From the NCBI GenBank assembly GCA_025353235.1, contig JANXQZ010000551.1:1-5294 (forward strand): a stretch of DNA of 5,294 bases. Direction: 5' to 3'. This document shows, piece by piece, positions 1 to 5,294 of the stretch; position 1 is the stretch's first letter, and every line of letters starts with the position of its first letter. Position numbers and translations under genes: made by a program. Under the pieces are notes generated by a model. It was not told the origin of the DNA. It did not search any database and saw only the letters and a list, made by a program, of their open reading frames with translations. The DNA is from Bryobacterales bacterium (GTDB taxonomy: Bacteria; Acidobacteriota; Terriglobia; Bryobacterales; Bryobacteraceae).

Positions 1-2016
1 TTCTTGCGCGATTGGGGGACTTCGCTAGTTGCCGGGCTCGTGATCCCGGCCACCATCGCGATCACGTTCATCGCTTTGCGTGCGCTCGGTCAGAGTTTCG
101 ACTTAATGACTCTCGGCGGGCTCGCTGCGGCGGTGGGTCTCGTGATTGACGACGCGATTGTCGTGGTGGAAAATATCGTTCTTCATCGCGACGCAGGCCA
201 AGGCCGATCCGAGGCGGTCCGCAGCGCGATGAGCGAGATTCGAACTCCGCTGATTGGATCCACCATCACTCCCATCGTCGTGTTCCTGCCCCTGGTATTC
301 ATCAGCGGCGTGACCGGCACGTTTTTCCGGGCACTCGCAATCACAGTCGGTGTCGCGCTGCTAACATCGCTCGGCTTGGCGCTCACCTGGACCCCGACAC
401 TTAGCAATTACCTGCTTGGGACCCGAAAAAACAAGGGCGGTACACCCGAGTCTCATTCCGAAGCCGGCGCGATCATGTCGCGTCTGATTCATGTCTACGA
501 GCGCGTGCTCACAGGCGCGCTGGAGCGGCCGATTCTTCTCGTTCTGTTTTGCGTGGTTCTCATCGGTGCATCCTTTCTTTGCTATCGCTCTCTCGGGTCT
601 GACCTGATGCCCGCGATGGACGAGGGCGGCTTCATCCTCGACTACATCATGCCTGCGGGTTCGTCGCTTTCGGAAACGAATCGAGTAATATCTCAAGTGG
701 AAGAGATGCTGCGCGGCATGCCGGAGGTGGAAAGCACTTCCCGTCGAACGGGCCTTCAATTGGGGCTTGCCGCCGTGACCGAGGCGAATACGGGAGACGT
801 CTCGGTAAAGTTGAAAAGCAAGCGTTCGCGAGCGATCGACGATATCATTGCCGAGGCTCGCGAGATGGTCGGGAAGCGGCAGCCTCTGCTCCAAGTGGAG
901 TTCATTCAACTCCTGCAAGATATGATCGGCGACTTGACCAGCGCGCCCGAACCCATTCAGATCAAAATGTTCTCGCAGAATCCGGCGCTGCTGAACCAAT
1001 GGGCGCCACAAGTAGCAGAGGCGATCAAGAAGGTTCCAGGCGTGGTCGACGTGCTGAATGGAATCGACAACACGATCAGCGGTCCGGCGATTACGTTCAA
1101 TGTGAATCCGACGGTCGCGGCTCGTGCGGGCTTCACTGCCGAAGAGGTGGAGCTAGACGCCAGCGCGATCATGCAAGGCGAACCCGCTACTGCGCCTGTT
1201 GTGCTGAACGACCGCTCCTATACGGTGCGGGTGCGGTTCCCCGACGAGACGCGCGCGAGCCTTGAAGCCATGCGGAACACTCTGCTCACCAGCTCCACCG
1301 GCAAGACTGGAACGCTCGGATCGCTTGCGGATATTGTGGAAACTCCCGGCCAGAGTCAAATTCGGCGCGAGGACCTTCAGCGGGACGTGGCGGTGACGGG
1401 TCGCTTGGAAGGCACCAATCTTGGCGATGGCATCGCCGGTGTGAAAAAAGCTGTTGCGAAACTCAACGTGCCAGCTTCCATCCGGATGGAGTACGGCGGC
1501 GCGTACGCCGAGCAGCAGCGCTCATTCCACGATTTGGTGGTGGTCTTGATTCTAGCCGTGGTGCTGGTCTTTACCGTGCTGCTGTTCGAGTTTGGCAACT
1601 TCGGAGCAGCCATCGCGATTGTCGCGTCGGCCCTGCTCTCCACATCCGGCGTGTTCCTGGCGCTGCTGATCACGGGAAAGACGTTCAACATTTCATCGTT
1701 CATGGGTCTGATTATGGTGATTGGGATTGTGGCCAAGAACGGAATTTTGCTGCTGGATGCCGACCAGAAGTTTCGGGCTGAAGGACATGAGCCGGAGCGA
1801 GCCATGATCATGGCGGGCGAGCGCCGTCTCCGTCCCATTCTGATGACTGCGCTCGCGACCATGGCGGGCATGATCCCGCTGGCGCTTGCGATTGGAGCAG
1901 GATCGCAAATGTTGCAGCCGCTAGCGATCGCGGTGATTGGAGGTATTATGGCGTCGATGGTTCTCTCGCTGGTGGTAACGCCTGCGGTTCGATTCTATTT
2001 AGGCGGTCGAGGGTAA
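1..2016 (+). CDS. RND efflux transporter permease subunit, 5'-truncated by window edge
   Basis: Inner-membrane proton-driven exporter subunit of the RND superfamily, which normally works as a trimer with a periplasmic adaptor and an outer-membrane channel. The frame is open at base 1, so the start lies outside the window. The first residues (FLRD) align with the end of TM2 of AcrB, so about 355-360 residues are missing. Numbering from the TTC at base 1, TM3 to TM6 lie at about 9-134 and TM7 at about 177-197. The second periplasmic porter/docking loop spans about 198-511, and TM8 to TM12 fill about 512-664. The proton-relay residues are present: the Asp pair in 'VIDDAIVVVENI' (D50/D51, bases 148-153) and the TM10 Lys in 'GIVAKNGILLLD' (K579, bases 1735-1737). 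The DD...VEN signature is closer to HAE1-type drug exporters than to classical CusA/CzcA metal exporters, but the substrate cannot be read from this. It ends in TAA at 2014-2016, inside the 3' end of the opposing Uma2 gene. Confidence 0.95.
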   Translation, partial: FLRDWGTSLVAGLVIPATIAITFIALRALGQSFDLMTLGGLAAAVGLVIDDAIVVVENIVLHRDAGQGRSEAVRSAMSEIRTPLIGSTITPIVVFLPLVFISGVTGTFFRALAITVGVALLTSLGLALTWTPTLSNYLLGTRKNKGGTPESHSEAGAIMSRLIHVYERVLTGALERPILLVLFCVVLIGASFLCYRSLGSDLMPAMDEGGFILDYIMPAGSSLSETNRVISQVEEMLRGMPEVESTSRRTGLQLGLAAVTEANTGDVSVKLKSKRSRAIDDIIAEAREMVGKRQPLLQVEFIQLLQDMIGDLTSAPEPIQIKMFSQNPALLNQWAPQVAEAIKKVPGVVDVLNGIDNTISGPAITFNVNPTVAARAGFTAEEVELDASAIMQGEPATAPVVLNDRSYTVRVRFPDETRASLEAMRNTLLTSSTGKTGTLGSLADIVETPGQSQIRREDLQRDVAVTGRLEGTNLGDGIAGVKKAVAKLNVPASIRMEYGGAYAEQQRSFHDLVVVLILAVVLVFTVLLFEFGNFGAAIAIVASALLSTSGVFLALLITGKTFNISSFMGLIMVIGIVAKNGILLLDADQKFRAEGHEPERAMIMAGERRLRPILMTALATMAGMIPLALAIGAGSQMLQPLAIAVIGGIMASMVLSLVVTPAVRFYLGGRG

Positions 2017-2603
2017 TCCGCGAAATCGACATCCAGGTAAATTTCGCTGAGCAGAATGTCGCAACCTACGCTGTTGAACCTGGCCTGTGCCTGCAAGCCG
2101 CTGTATGGTTGAACAATCCAGTCACCGCTGTCCATGCGGCGAAAGACCTCTAGAGAAGGTTTGACCTGCGACACCAGGACATATTCTCGCAAGGTTGGAA
2201 TTGAGCGGTACTGCAAGAACTTGAATCCTCTATCCAGGGCTTCTGTCGATCTAGAAAGAACCTCGACTATCATGGTCGGGTTCAAAAGAGTCATTTCGTC
2301 ATCGGTCATTTCAGCAGCGCCGCAAACTACCGAGGCATCGGGATAAGTGTACAGCCCATCCGGACCCACGTTTATTCTCATGTCGCTGTTTAGAACGATG
2401 CAACGCCCCCTGAGCGCGTTACGCAGCTCAGCCGCGAGGTTCATCGATATCAAGCTGTGCTGTCGGCGGCCTCCCGCCATTCCGTGCGGCACTCCACCCA
2501 GCGGCCACATCATGCCTTGGAAGTACTCGCTCTTGTACTCGGCCTCGCGCTCAATCTCCAGGTACTGCTTGACGGTGATATAGGGAACAGGTTGGGCGGA
2601 CAT
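1995..2603 (-). CDS. Uma2 family (DUF820) PD-(D/E)XK-fold endonuclease-like protein
   Basis: A 202-aa protein with the Uma2/DUF820 pattern. It has an N-terminal 'EYKSEYFQG' segment (E27), H49 before the 'LISMNLAAEL' helix, 'YPDASVV' (D89), 'MIVEVLS' (E114), then D124 and K128 in 'ALDRGFKFLQY'. The end, 'GCDILLSEIYLDVDF', is also typical. D89, E114 and K128 sit where the family's nuclease-like active-site residues are expected, so the protein looks intact. The biological role of these proteins is poorly known; they are often multicopy in Cyanobacteria, Chloroflexota and Acidobacteriota. I chose the ATG at 2603-2601 because an AGGT ribosome-binding site precedes it by 6 nt and family proteins start just before 'ITVKQYLEIE'. 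A longer in-frame start at 2666 would run 65 bp into the divergent gene and adds an atypical N-terminus. Stop is TAG at 1995-1997, overlapping the RND gene by 22 bp. No partner gene is visible. Confidence 0.92.
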   Translation of the reverse strand: MSAQPVPYITVKQYLEIEREAEYKSEYFQGMMWPLGGVPHGMAGGRRQHSLISMNLAAELRNALRGRCIVLNSDMRINVGPDGLYTYPDASVVCGAAEMTDDEMTLLNPTMIVEVLSRSTEALDRGFKFLQYRSIPTLREYVLVSQVKPSLEVFRRMDSGDWIVQPYSGLQAQARFNSVGCDILLSEIYLDVDFADYPRPPK

Positions 2604-2604
2604 G
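2601..2604. other. CATG palindrome holding both divergent start codons
   Basis: The four bases CATG contain the ATG of the minus-strand Uma2 gene (2603-2601) and the ATG of the plus-strand GT-C-like gene (2602-2604). The coding regions therefore overlap by two bases head-to-head with no intergenic DNA. Any promoter for one gene must lie in, or antisense to, the coding sequence of the other. Confidence 0.6.
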
Positions 2605-3981
2605 TCAATACCTAGTTTATGCTCTCGATGGAAAACGGGAATAGCCGCCACTGCGATTCTTGGCATCTTCCTGTGGTTCGCCAGTCCTGGCCTCCACTAC
2701 TACTTCGGCGCGGACGACATCATGAACCTTCGGCGGAGCTGGCCCAAGCCGATCTGGGAGATGATCCGGGACTGCATCTTCCTCTGGCAACCGGCGTACA
2801 GGCCGCTTGGGGATCTCGCTTATCGTCTGATGTTCGAGCTTGCGGGACTGCATCCCTGGCTATACCATTTGGTCTGCTTTGCTCTGCTAATCGGTAATTC
2901 GTTTCTGTTGTACTGCCTCGCGCAACGGCTCACGCAATCGCACGCAATCGCGCTCATTACCGCCCTCATCGGCTGTTTCCATTCGCGCATGGACGCGCTC
3001 TATCTCAGTCCGGCAACCATTTACGATATCGGCTGCTGCGCGTTTTACTGGGGGGCGCTGCTCTACTATGTGCGCCTACGGCAGTCTGAAAAGCCGCTCA
3101 CCTTGTCGCAGGCTGCGGTAATGATCCTCCTGTTCATCTGCGCCCTGGATTTTAAAGAGATGGCTGTGACGCTGCCCGTCATGATTCTGGTTTATGAAGG
3201 ACTGTGGGGCGGGCGCCAAAAGCCTATTGCCACCGTCATTTTCCTGCTCCTGATCACGGCCGTCTTCGTGATCCCGCGCGCCCTGGGGAGTTCGGCGTTG
3301 TCGCAGTCCTACAAGCCGCAGTTTACCGCCGCGCGATTTCTTGAAAATTGGGAAACCTATGTCGGCTATTTGCTCTATAGGCGCACTTCGTTTTCTCCCC
3401 GCTCGCTGTACTTGCTGTGGGCGGGTCTTGGCGCGGTCGCGCTGGCTTTGCGGTCCAGGCCGCTGCTCTTCAGTTTTTTATTTCTGGTGATCGCGCCGCT
3501 CCCAATCTGCTTCGTCGAACCGCGCGGTCTCAACGTGTTCTACATTCCGCTGGCCGGTTGGGCCATGTACGCAGCAATCATTGTTTGTAAGGTCGCAGGA
3601 GAGCGATTCCCGGCCCCCGCCTTCGTACTTGTGGCCGCATTCTTGTGCTATTTCCACGTCAGGGATGGCCACAATCGCTTCTATCCAGGCGACGGCAAGA
3701 GCGATCTCATCCGCGACTTTCAGCGGCAAGTCAGCGCCCTTCATCCCGCCGTTCGGCGAGGCACGCGAATCCTATTCCTCAACGATCCGTTCGATGCCGT
3801 GGAATGGACGCCCAGCAGCTTGCTGCAACTTAAATATCGAGATCCGGAGCTGGAGATCGATCGTTATAAGATGCCCGATCAGCGAGCCGCCAGCGTTGGG
3901 AAGGTTTATGACATCGTCTTCGACTACCGGCAGGACCATGTGGTCGAGGTGCAGGGAAAGCGGCAGCTCATTGAAAGATGA
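2602..3981 (+). CDS. Polytopic membrane protein, GT-C glycosyltransferase-like
   Basis: A 459-aa integral membrane protein with about eleven hydrophobic segments by eye, near 14-29, 86-108, 114-126, 139-157, 168-183, 187-200, 208-226, 266-284, 286-305, 311-330 and 337-352. A hydrophilic tail of about 107 residues follows. Features shared with GT-C enzymes, especially the TMTC-like group, are an acidic pair in the first external loop ('FGADDIMNL', D38/D39), 'YRPLGDLAYRL' at 67-76, 'LHPWLYHL' at 83-90, and 'ALDFKEMAVTLP' at 181-192 (K185/E186). This suggests polyprenyl-phosphate-sugar-dependent transfer on the outer face of the inner membrane, with D38/D39 as candidate catalytic residues; that is inference. 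Unlike TMTC proteins it has no TPR repeats. The ATG at 2602 is the only usual start upstream of TM1; an in-frame stop lies at 2581-2583. An AGG at 2589-2591, 10 nt upstream, is a weak ribosome site. Acceptor and sugar are unknown, and a non-enzymatic membrane protein remains possible. Confidence 0.85.
   Translation: MSIPSLCSRWKTGIAATAILGIFLWFASPGLHYYFGADDIMNLRRSWPKPIWEMIRDCIFLWQPAYRPLGDLAYRLMFELAGLHPWLYHLVCFALLIGNSFLLYCLAQRLTQSHAIALITALIGCFHSRMDALYLSPATIYDIGCCAFYWGALLYYVRLRQSEKPLTLSQAAVMILLFICALDFKEMAVTLPVMILVYEGLWGGRQKPIATVIFLLLITAVFVIPRALGSSALSQSYKPQFTAARFLENWETYVGYLLYRRTSFSPRSLYLLWAGLGAVALALRSRPLLFSFLFLVIAPLPICFVEPRGLNVFYIPLAGWAMYAAIIVCKVAGERFPAPAFVLVAAFLCYFHVRDGHNRFYPGDGKSDLIRDFQRQVSALHPAVRRGTRILFLNDPFDAVEWTPSSLLQLKYRDPELEIDRYKMPDQRAASVGKVYDIVFDYRQDHVVEVQGKRQLIER
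2610..2615 (-). promoter_or_regulatory. Ribosome-binding site of the Uma2 gene
   Basis: On the minus strand the sequence reads CTAGGT, then six bases (ATTGAC), then ATG at 2603. This Shine-Dalgarno-like AGGT decides the start in favour of 2603 over the upstream ATG at 2666. It lies inside the first codons of the divergent plus-strand gene, so the two genes share this DNA. Confidence 0.6.
2931..2950 (+). repeat. 10-bp perfect tandem duplication inside the GT-C-like gene
   Basis: CACGCAATCG occurs twice back to back, at 2931-2940 and 2941-2950, in the codons around residues 110-117 ('LTQSHAIA'). The unit is not a multiple of three, yet the frame stays open and the protein looks normal on both sides. 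It is therefore either chance or an old change that is compensated. No further copies were noticed. Confidence 0.7.
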
Positions 3982-4005
3982 GTGGTTTTGCCACACGCAG
4001 GGAGG
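3982..4005. other. Convergent gap between the GT-C-like gene and the small-gene remnant
   Basis: This 24-bp stretch is the only intergenic DNA between the rightward GT-C-like gene and the leftward pyrG-kdsA cluster. It contains a 4-bp GTGG/CCAC inverted repeat around TTTTG (3982-3994). It has no strong GC stem followed by a T run on either strand, so I do not call a terminator. Confidence 0.5.
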
Positions 4006-4118
4006 TCATTTTCCAAGAATGAGACTGATCACAGTGAGCACTCCGTAAACACCTGCGGCGATGCCCCACTTCTTGGCTACCGTCATCTTGGTCTTTACCG
4101 AGCGTACTTCTTAGAATT
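4006..4118 (-). pseudogene. Out-of-frame remnant of the small secreted protein's C-terminus
   Basis: Downstream of the TGA of the small exported gene, the minus strand in the -1 frame encodes 'EVRSVKTKM' (from 4110) and then the hydrophobic stretch 'WGIAAGVYGVLTVISLILGK', ending in TGA at 4008-4006. A 'VRSVKTK' strand followed by a C-terminal membrane helix is what I would expect to follow the 'GDKLVGKLG...GFVLKLEK' core in comparable acidobacterial proteins; this is from memory of the family. The frame cannot be rejoined with one change: a -1 shift before the upstream TGA meets TAA at 4113-4111, and a shift after that TAA must first read through TGA at 4121-4119. At least two lesions are needed. 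A separate 26-aa ORF starting ATG at 4086-4084 is possible but has no evident support. Confidence 0.5.
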
Positions 4119-4331
4119 TCAGCTCCCGCTCCCTGCGCTGCGCTTTTCCAGTTTCAAGACGAATCCATCGGGCTCCACGGGACCCAGCTTGCCCACAAGC
4201 TTGTCACCTGTATTCAGCACTACTTCCATCCTCTGGTTCTGCTTCCACTTCGAAACTGACTGCTGTATAGTATCGGCAGCGCTCAAAAGAGAGCAGATGA
4301 CCAACAGCATCGCAATCGACCGTCGAAGCAT
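4119..4331 (-). CDS. Small exported protein with Sm/SH3-like core, probably truncated
   Basis: A 70-aa ORF I cannot assign to a named gene. Residues 1-19 look like a Sec signal peptide: LRR, then a hydrophobic core, then 'SLLSA' before A-D. There is no proper lipobox around C13. After a short polar helix ('QQSVSKWKQNQ') comes 'MEVVLNTGDKLVGKLG' and 'EPDGFVLKLEK', a pattern of short beta strands seen in small acidobacterial exported proteins with an Sm-like or SH3-like fold. The final 'RSAGSGS' is low-complexity and unlike the expected continuation. A better continuation, including a membrane helix, lies out of frame downstream, so this is probably the front part of a broken gene. The ATG at 4331 follows the kdsA TAA after one base. 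GAGG inside the kdsA end, 10 nt upstream, is a good ribosome site, so it is likely translated as the last gene of the pyrG-kdsA unit. Function unknown. Confidence 0.6.
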   Translation of the reverse strand: MLRRSIAMLLVICSLLSAADTIQQSVSKWKQNQRMEVVLNTGDKLVGKLGPVEPDGFVLKLEKRSAGSGS

Positions 4332-4332
4332 T

Positions 4333-5127
4333 TTACAGTTTCCTCACAATTCGATCAATCGCATTTAGCTTTTGCCATAACGGACCCAGCAACTCCAATC
4401 GCAACGCGTTCGCCCCATCCGACAACGCCCGCTCTGGGGTCTCATGCACCTCGACAAACAATCCATCCACTCCCGCGCCCACCGCAGCTCTCGAGAGGGG
4501 CTCAATAAATTGCGGCTGTCCGCTCGACGCCGTTCCAGCCGCGCCCGGAAGCTGCACGCTATGAGTCGCGTCGAAGATCACCGGCCAGCCGAACTCGCGC
4601 ATGATCACCAACCCGCGCATATCCACCACCAGATTGTTATACCCGAACGTGGACCCGCGCTCCGTCAACAAAATTCGATCATTGCCAGTGGACGCCACCT
4701 TATCCGCCGCATGCCGAATGTCGTGCGGCGCGACAAACTGCCCCTTTTTAATATTCACCATTCGTCCGGTGCGCCCCGCCTCGATCAGCAGGTCGGTCTG
4801 CCTGCACAGGAATGCGGGAATCTGCAGAATGTCGGCGACCTCGGCAGCGGGTCCGGCTTGCGAAGGATCATGAATGTCCGTCAGAACGGCAAATCCCTTG
4901 GCGCGCAAGCCGCCCAGAATGCGCAGCCCTTCCTTTAAACCGGGGCCGCGATACGAGTCAACGCTGCTCCGATTCGCCTTGTCGAAGGAAGCTTTGAATA
5001 CGAAATCGCCCACTGCCTTCCGAATCTCGCCGGCTAAAAAGTGAACGTGTTCTTCGCTCTCGATCACGCACGGACCCGCGATCAGCCCCAACGGATGCTT
5101 TGGTCCGAATACCGGGTGCACGCTCAA
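4333..5127 (-). CDS. kdsA: 3-deoxy-8-phosphooctulonate synthase (Kdo-8-phosphate synthase), metal-dependent class
   Basis: Cytoplasmic TIM-barrel enzyme that condenses phosphoenolpyruvate with D-arabinose 5-phosphate to Kdo-8-phosphate, the committed step to the Kdo sugar of the LPS inner core. At 264 aa it is close to full family length. Recognisable blocks are 'IAGPCVIES' (16-24), '[12 protein letters not shown]' (44-55), '[10 protein letters not shown]' (62-71), 'TDIHDPSQA' (83-91), 'NIKKGQF' (125-131), '[12 protein letters not shown]' (155-166), '[11 protein letters not shown]' (185-195) and 'LFVEVHET' (223-230). C20, H189, E226 and D237 match the metal ligands of the Aquifex-type enzyme (C11, H185, E222, D233). 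The metal-independent E. coli type has Asn in place of the Cys, so this enzyme should need a divalent metal. The start taken is TTG at 5127-5125, sharing two bases with the pyrG TGA. GTG at 5121-5119, with GGA six bases before it, is an equally plausible start two codons later. Stop is TAA at 4335-4333. Confidence 0.97.
   Translation of the reverse strand: MSVHPVFGPKHPLGLIAGPCVIESEEHVHFLAGEIRKAVGDFVFKASFDKANRSSVDSYRGPGLKEGLRILGGLRAKGFAVLTDIHDPSQAGPAAEVADILQIPAFLCRQTDLLIEAGRTGRMVNIKKGQFVAPHDIRHAADKVASTGNDRILLTERGSTFGYNNLVVDMRGLVIMREFGWPVIFDATHSVQLPGAAGTASSGQPQFIEPLSRAAVGAGVDGLFVEVHETPERALSDGANALRLELLGPLWQKLNAIDRIVRKL
4342..4345 (-). promoter_or_regulatory. Ribosome-binding site of the small exported gene, inside kdsA
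   Basis: The minus strand reads GTGAGGAAACTG, then TAA, A and ATG. The GAGG core lies about 10 nt before the ATG at 4331 and within the last codons of kdsA. With only one base between the kdsA stop and this ATG, the arrangement suggests translational coupling. Confidence 0.55.
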
Positions 5128-5294
5128 TCCGCGTGCATGAATTGCCCGGAGCGAACCTGCCTGGGCTTGGCGTGCGATTTGCGGTGCTTATACGCCGCCG
5201 CGATGAAAGCGGAAAACAGCGGATGCGGCTCCAGCGGCTTTGATTTAAACTCTGGATGAAACTGACAGCCCAGAAACCAGGGATGCTCGGGAAG
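5124..5294 (-). CDS. pyrG: CTP synthase, C-terminal 56 residues only (cut by window edge)
   Basis: CTP synthase makes CTP from UTP, ATP and glutamine, with a C-terminal class I glutamine amidotransferase domain. The fragment begins LPEHPWFLG and contains '[11 protein letters not shown]', which holds the His and Glu (H13 and E15 here) of the Cys-His-Glu glutaminase triad. '[15 protein letters not shown]', the usual end of the protein, follows. A short basic extension after 'YKHRKS', ending 'QFMHAD', lies beyond the E. coli-type end. The rest of the gene, including the ATP-binding synthase domain and the catalytic Cys, lies to the right of the window. Its TGA at 5126-5124 overlaps the proposed kdsA TTG, so the two are probably one transcript. 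The pairing makes sense because CTP is needed to activate Kdo as CMP-Kdo. Confidence 0.96.
   Translation of the reverse strand, partial: LPEHPWFLGCQFHPEFKSKPLEPHPLFSAFIAAAYKHRKSHAKPRQVRSGQFMHAD

Noticed and set aside
361..1011. Long antisense open frame (216 codons) inside the RND gene
   Set aside because: The plus strand here encodes unmistakable RND sequence. The antisense product is rich in Arg and His with no recognisable motif, as expected from reading GC-rich codons backwards.
1924..1931. GCGATCGC palindrome in the RND gene
   Set aside because: A single copy in GC-rich coding sequence. There is no sign of the repeated distribution that would make it an HIP1-like element.
2568..2601. 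Possible promoter for the GT-C-like gene (TTGACG at 2569-2574, TATAGG at 2579-2584)
   Set aside because: The two elements are only 4 bp apart and neither has a properly spaced partner. The region is Uma2 coding sequence, so the match is probably chance.
2604..2666. Longer Uma2 start at 2666 (21 extra residues)
   Set aside because: It would overlap the divergent gene by 65 bp and the added residues do not look like the family N-terminus. The internal ATG at 2603 has its own ribosome site.
3967..3994. Hairpins near the 3' end of the GT-C-like gene (CTCAT/ATGAG at 3967-3982; GTGG/CCAC at 3982-3994)
   Set aside because: Stems are only 4-5 bp, not GC-rich enough, and have no following T run, so they do not make a credible intrinsic terminator.
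4119..4150. Programmed -1 frameshifting at GGAAAAG to reach the downstream tail of the small secreted gene
   Set aside because: The heptamer is not a good slippery site, and the -1 frame meets TAA at 4113-4111 after about a dozen codons. Slippage alone cannot produce the tail.
4444..4938. Plus-strand open frame of 164 codons opposite kdsA
   Set aside because: It lies wholly opposite conserved KdsA motifs and its product is basic and featureless.

Overview
The window is protein-coding almost end to end and looks like a GC-rich, LPS-making Gram-negative chromosome. Kdo-8-phosphate synthase implies a Kdo-containing outer membrane, and an RND exporter fits the same envelope. The Uma2-family gene, the small secreted protein with an Sm-like 'GDKLVGKLG' core, and the pyrG-kdsA gene order together recall Acidobacteriota (Terriglobia/'Koribacter'-like). 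That placement is inference from remembered family distribution; no search was run.

Layout, left to right. Positions 1-2016 (+) hold the C-terminal two thirds of an RND efflux permease cut by the window edge. Positions 1995-2603 (-) hold a complete Uma2/DUF820 nuclease-fold gene whose 3' end overlaps the RND 3' end tail-to-tail by 22 bp. Positions 2602-3981 (+) hold a polytopic membrane protein with GT-C glycosyltransferase-like motifs; its ATG shares a CATG palindrome with the divergent Uma2 ATG. After a 24-bp convergent gap comes a minus-strand cluster read from the right edge: the C-terminus of CTP synthase (pyrG, 5294-5124), kdsA (5127-4333), and a small exported protein (4331-4119). The apparent former C-terminus of the small protein survives out of frame at 4118-4006.

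How the genes relate. pyrG and kdsA are probably co-transcribed. CTP synthase supplies the CTP that CMP-Kdo synthetase uses to activate Kdo, and KdsA makes the Kdo precursor, so the pair belongs to lipid A/Kdo inner-core supply. The small secreted gene is translationally coupled behind kdsA but appears decayed. The GT-C-like protein is a plausible envelope sugar transferase, but nothing in the sequence ties it to Kdo metabolism. The RND and Uma2 genes show no functional link to the rest.

No stretch over 300 bp lacks a gene. I see no tRNA, rRNA, CRISPR, insertion sequence or convincing intrinsic terminator. I found no clear new multi-gene system. The most unusual signals are the Uma2 gene overlapped at both ends and the broken small secreted gene.
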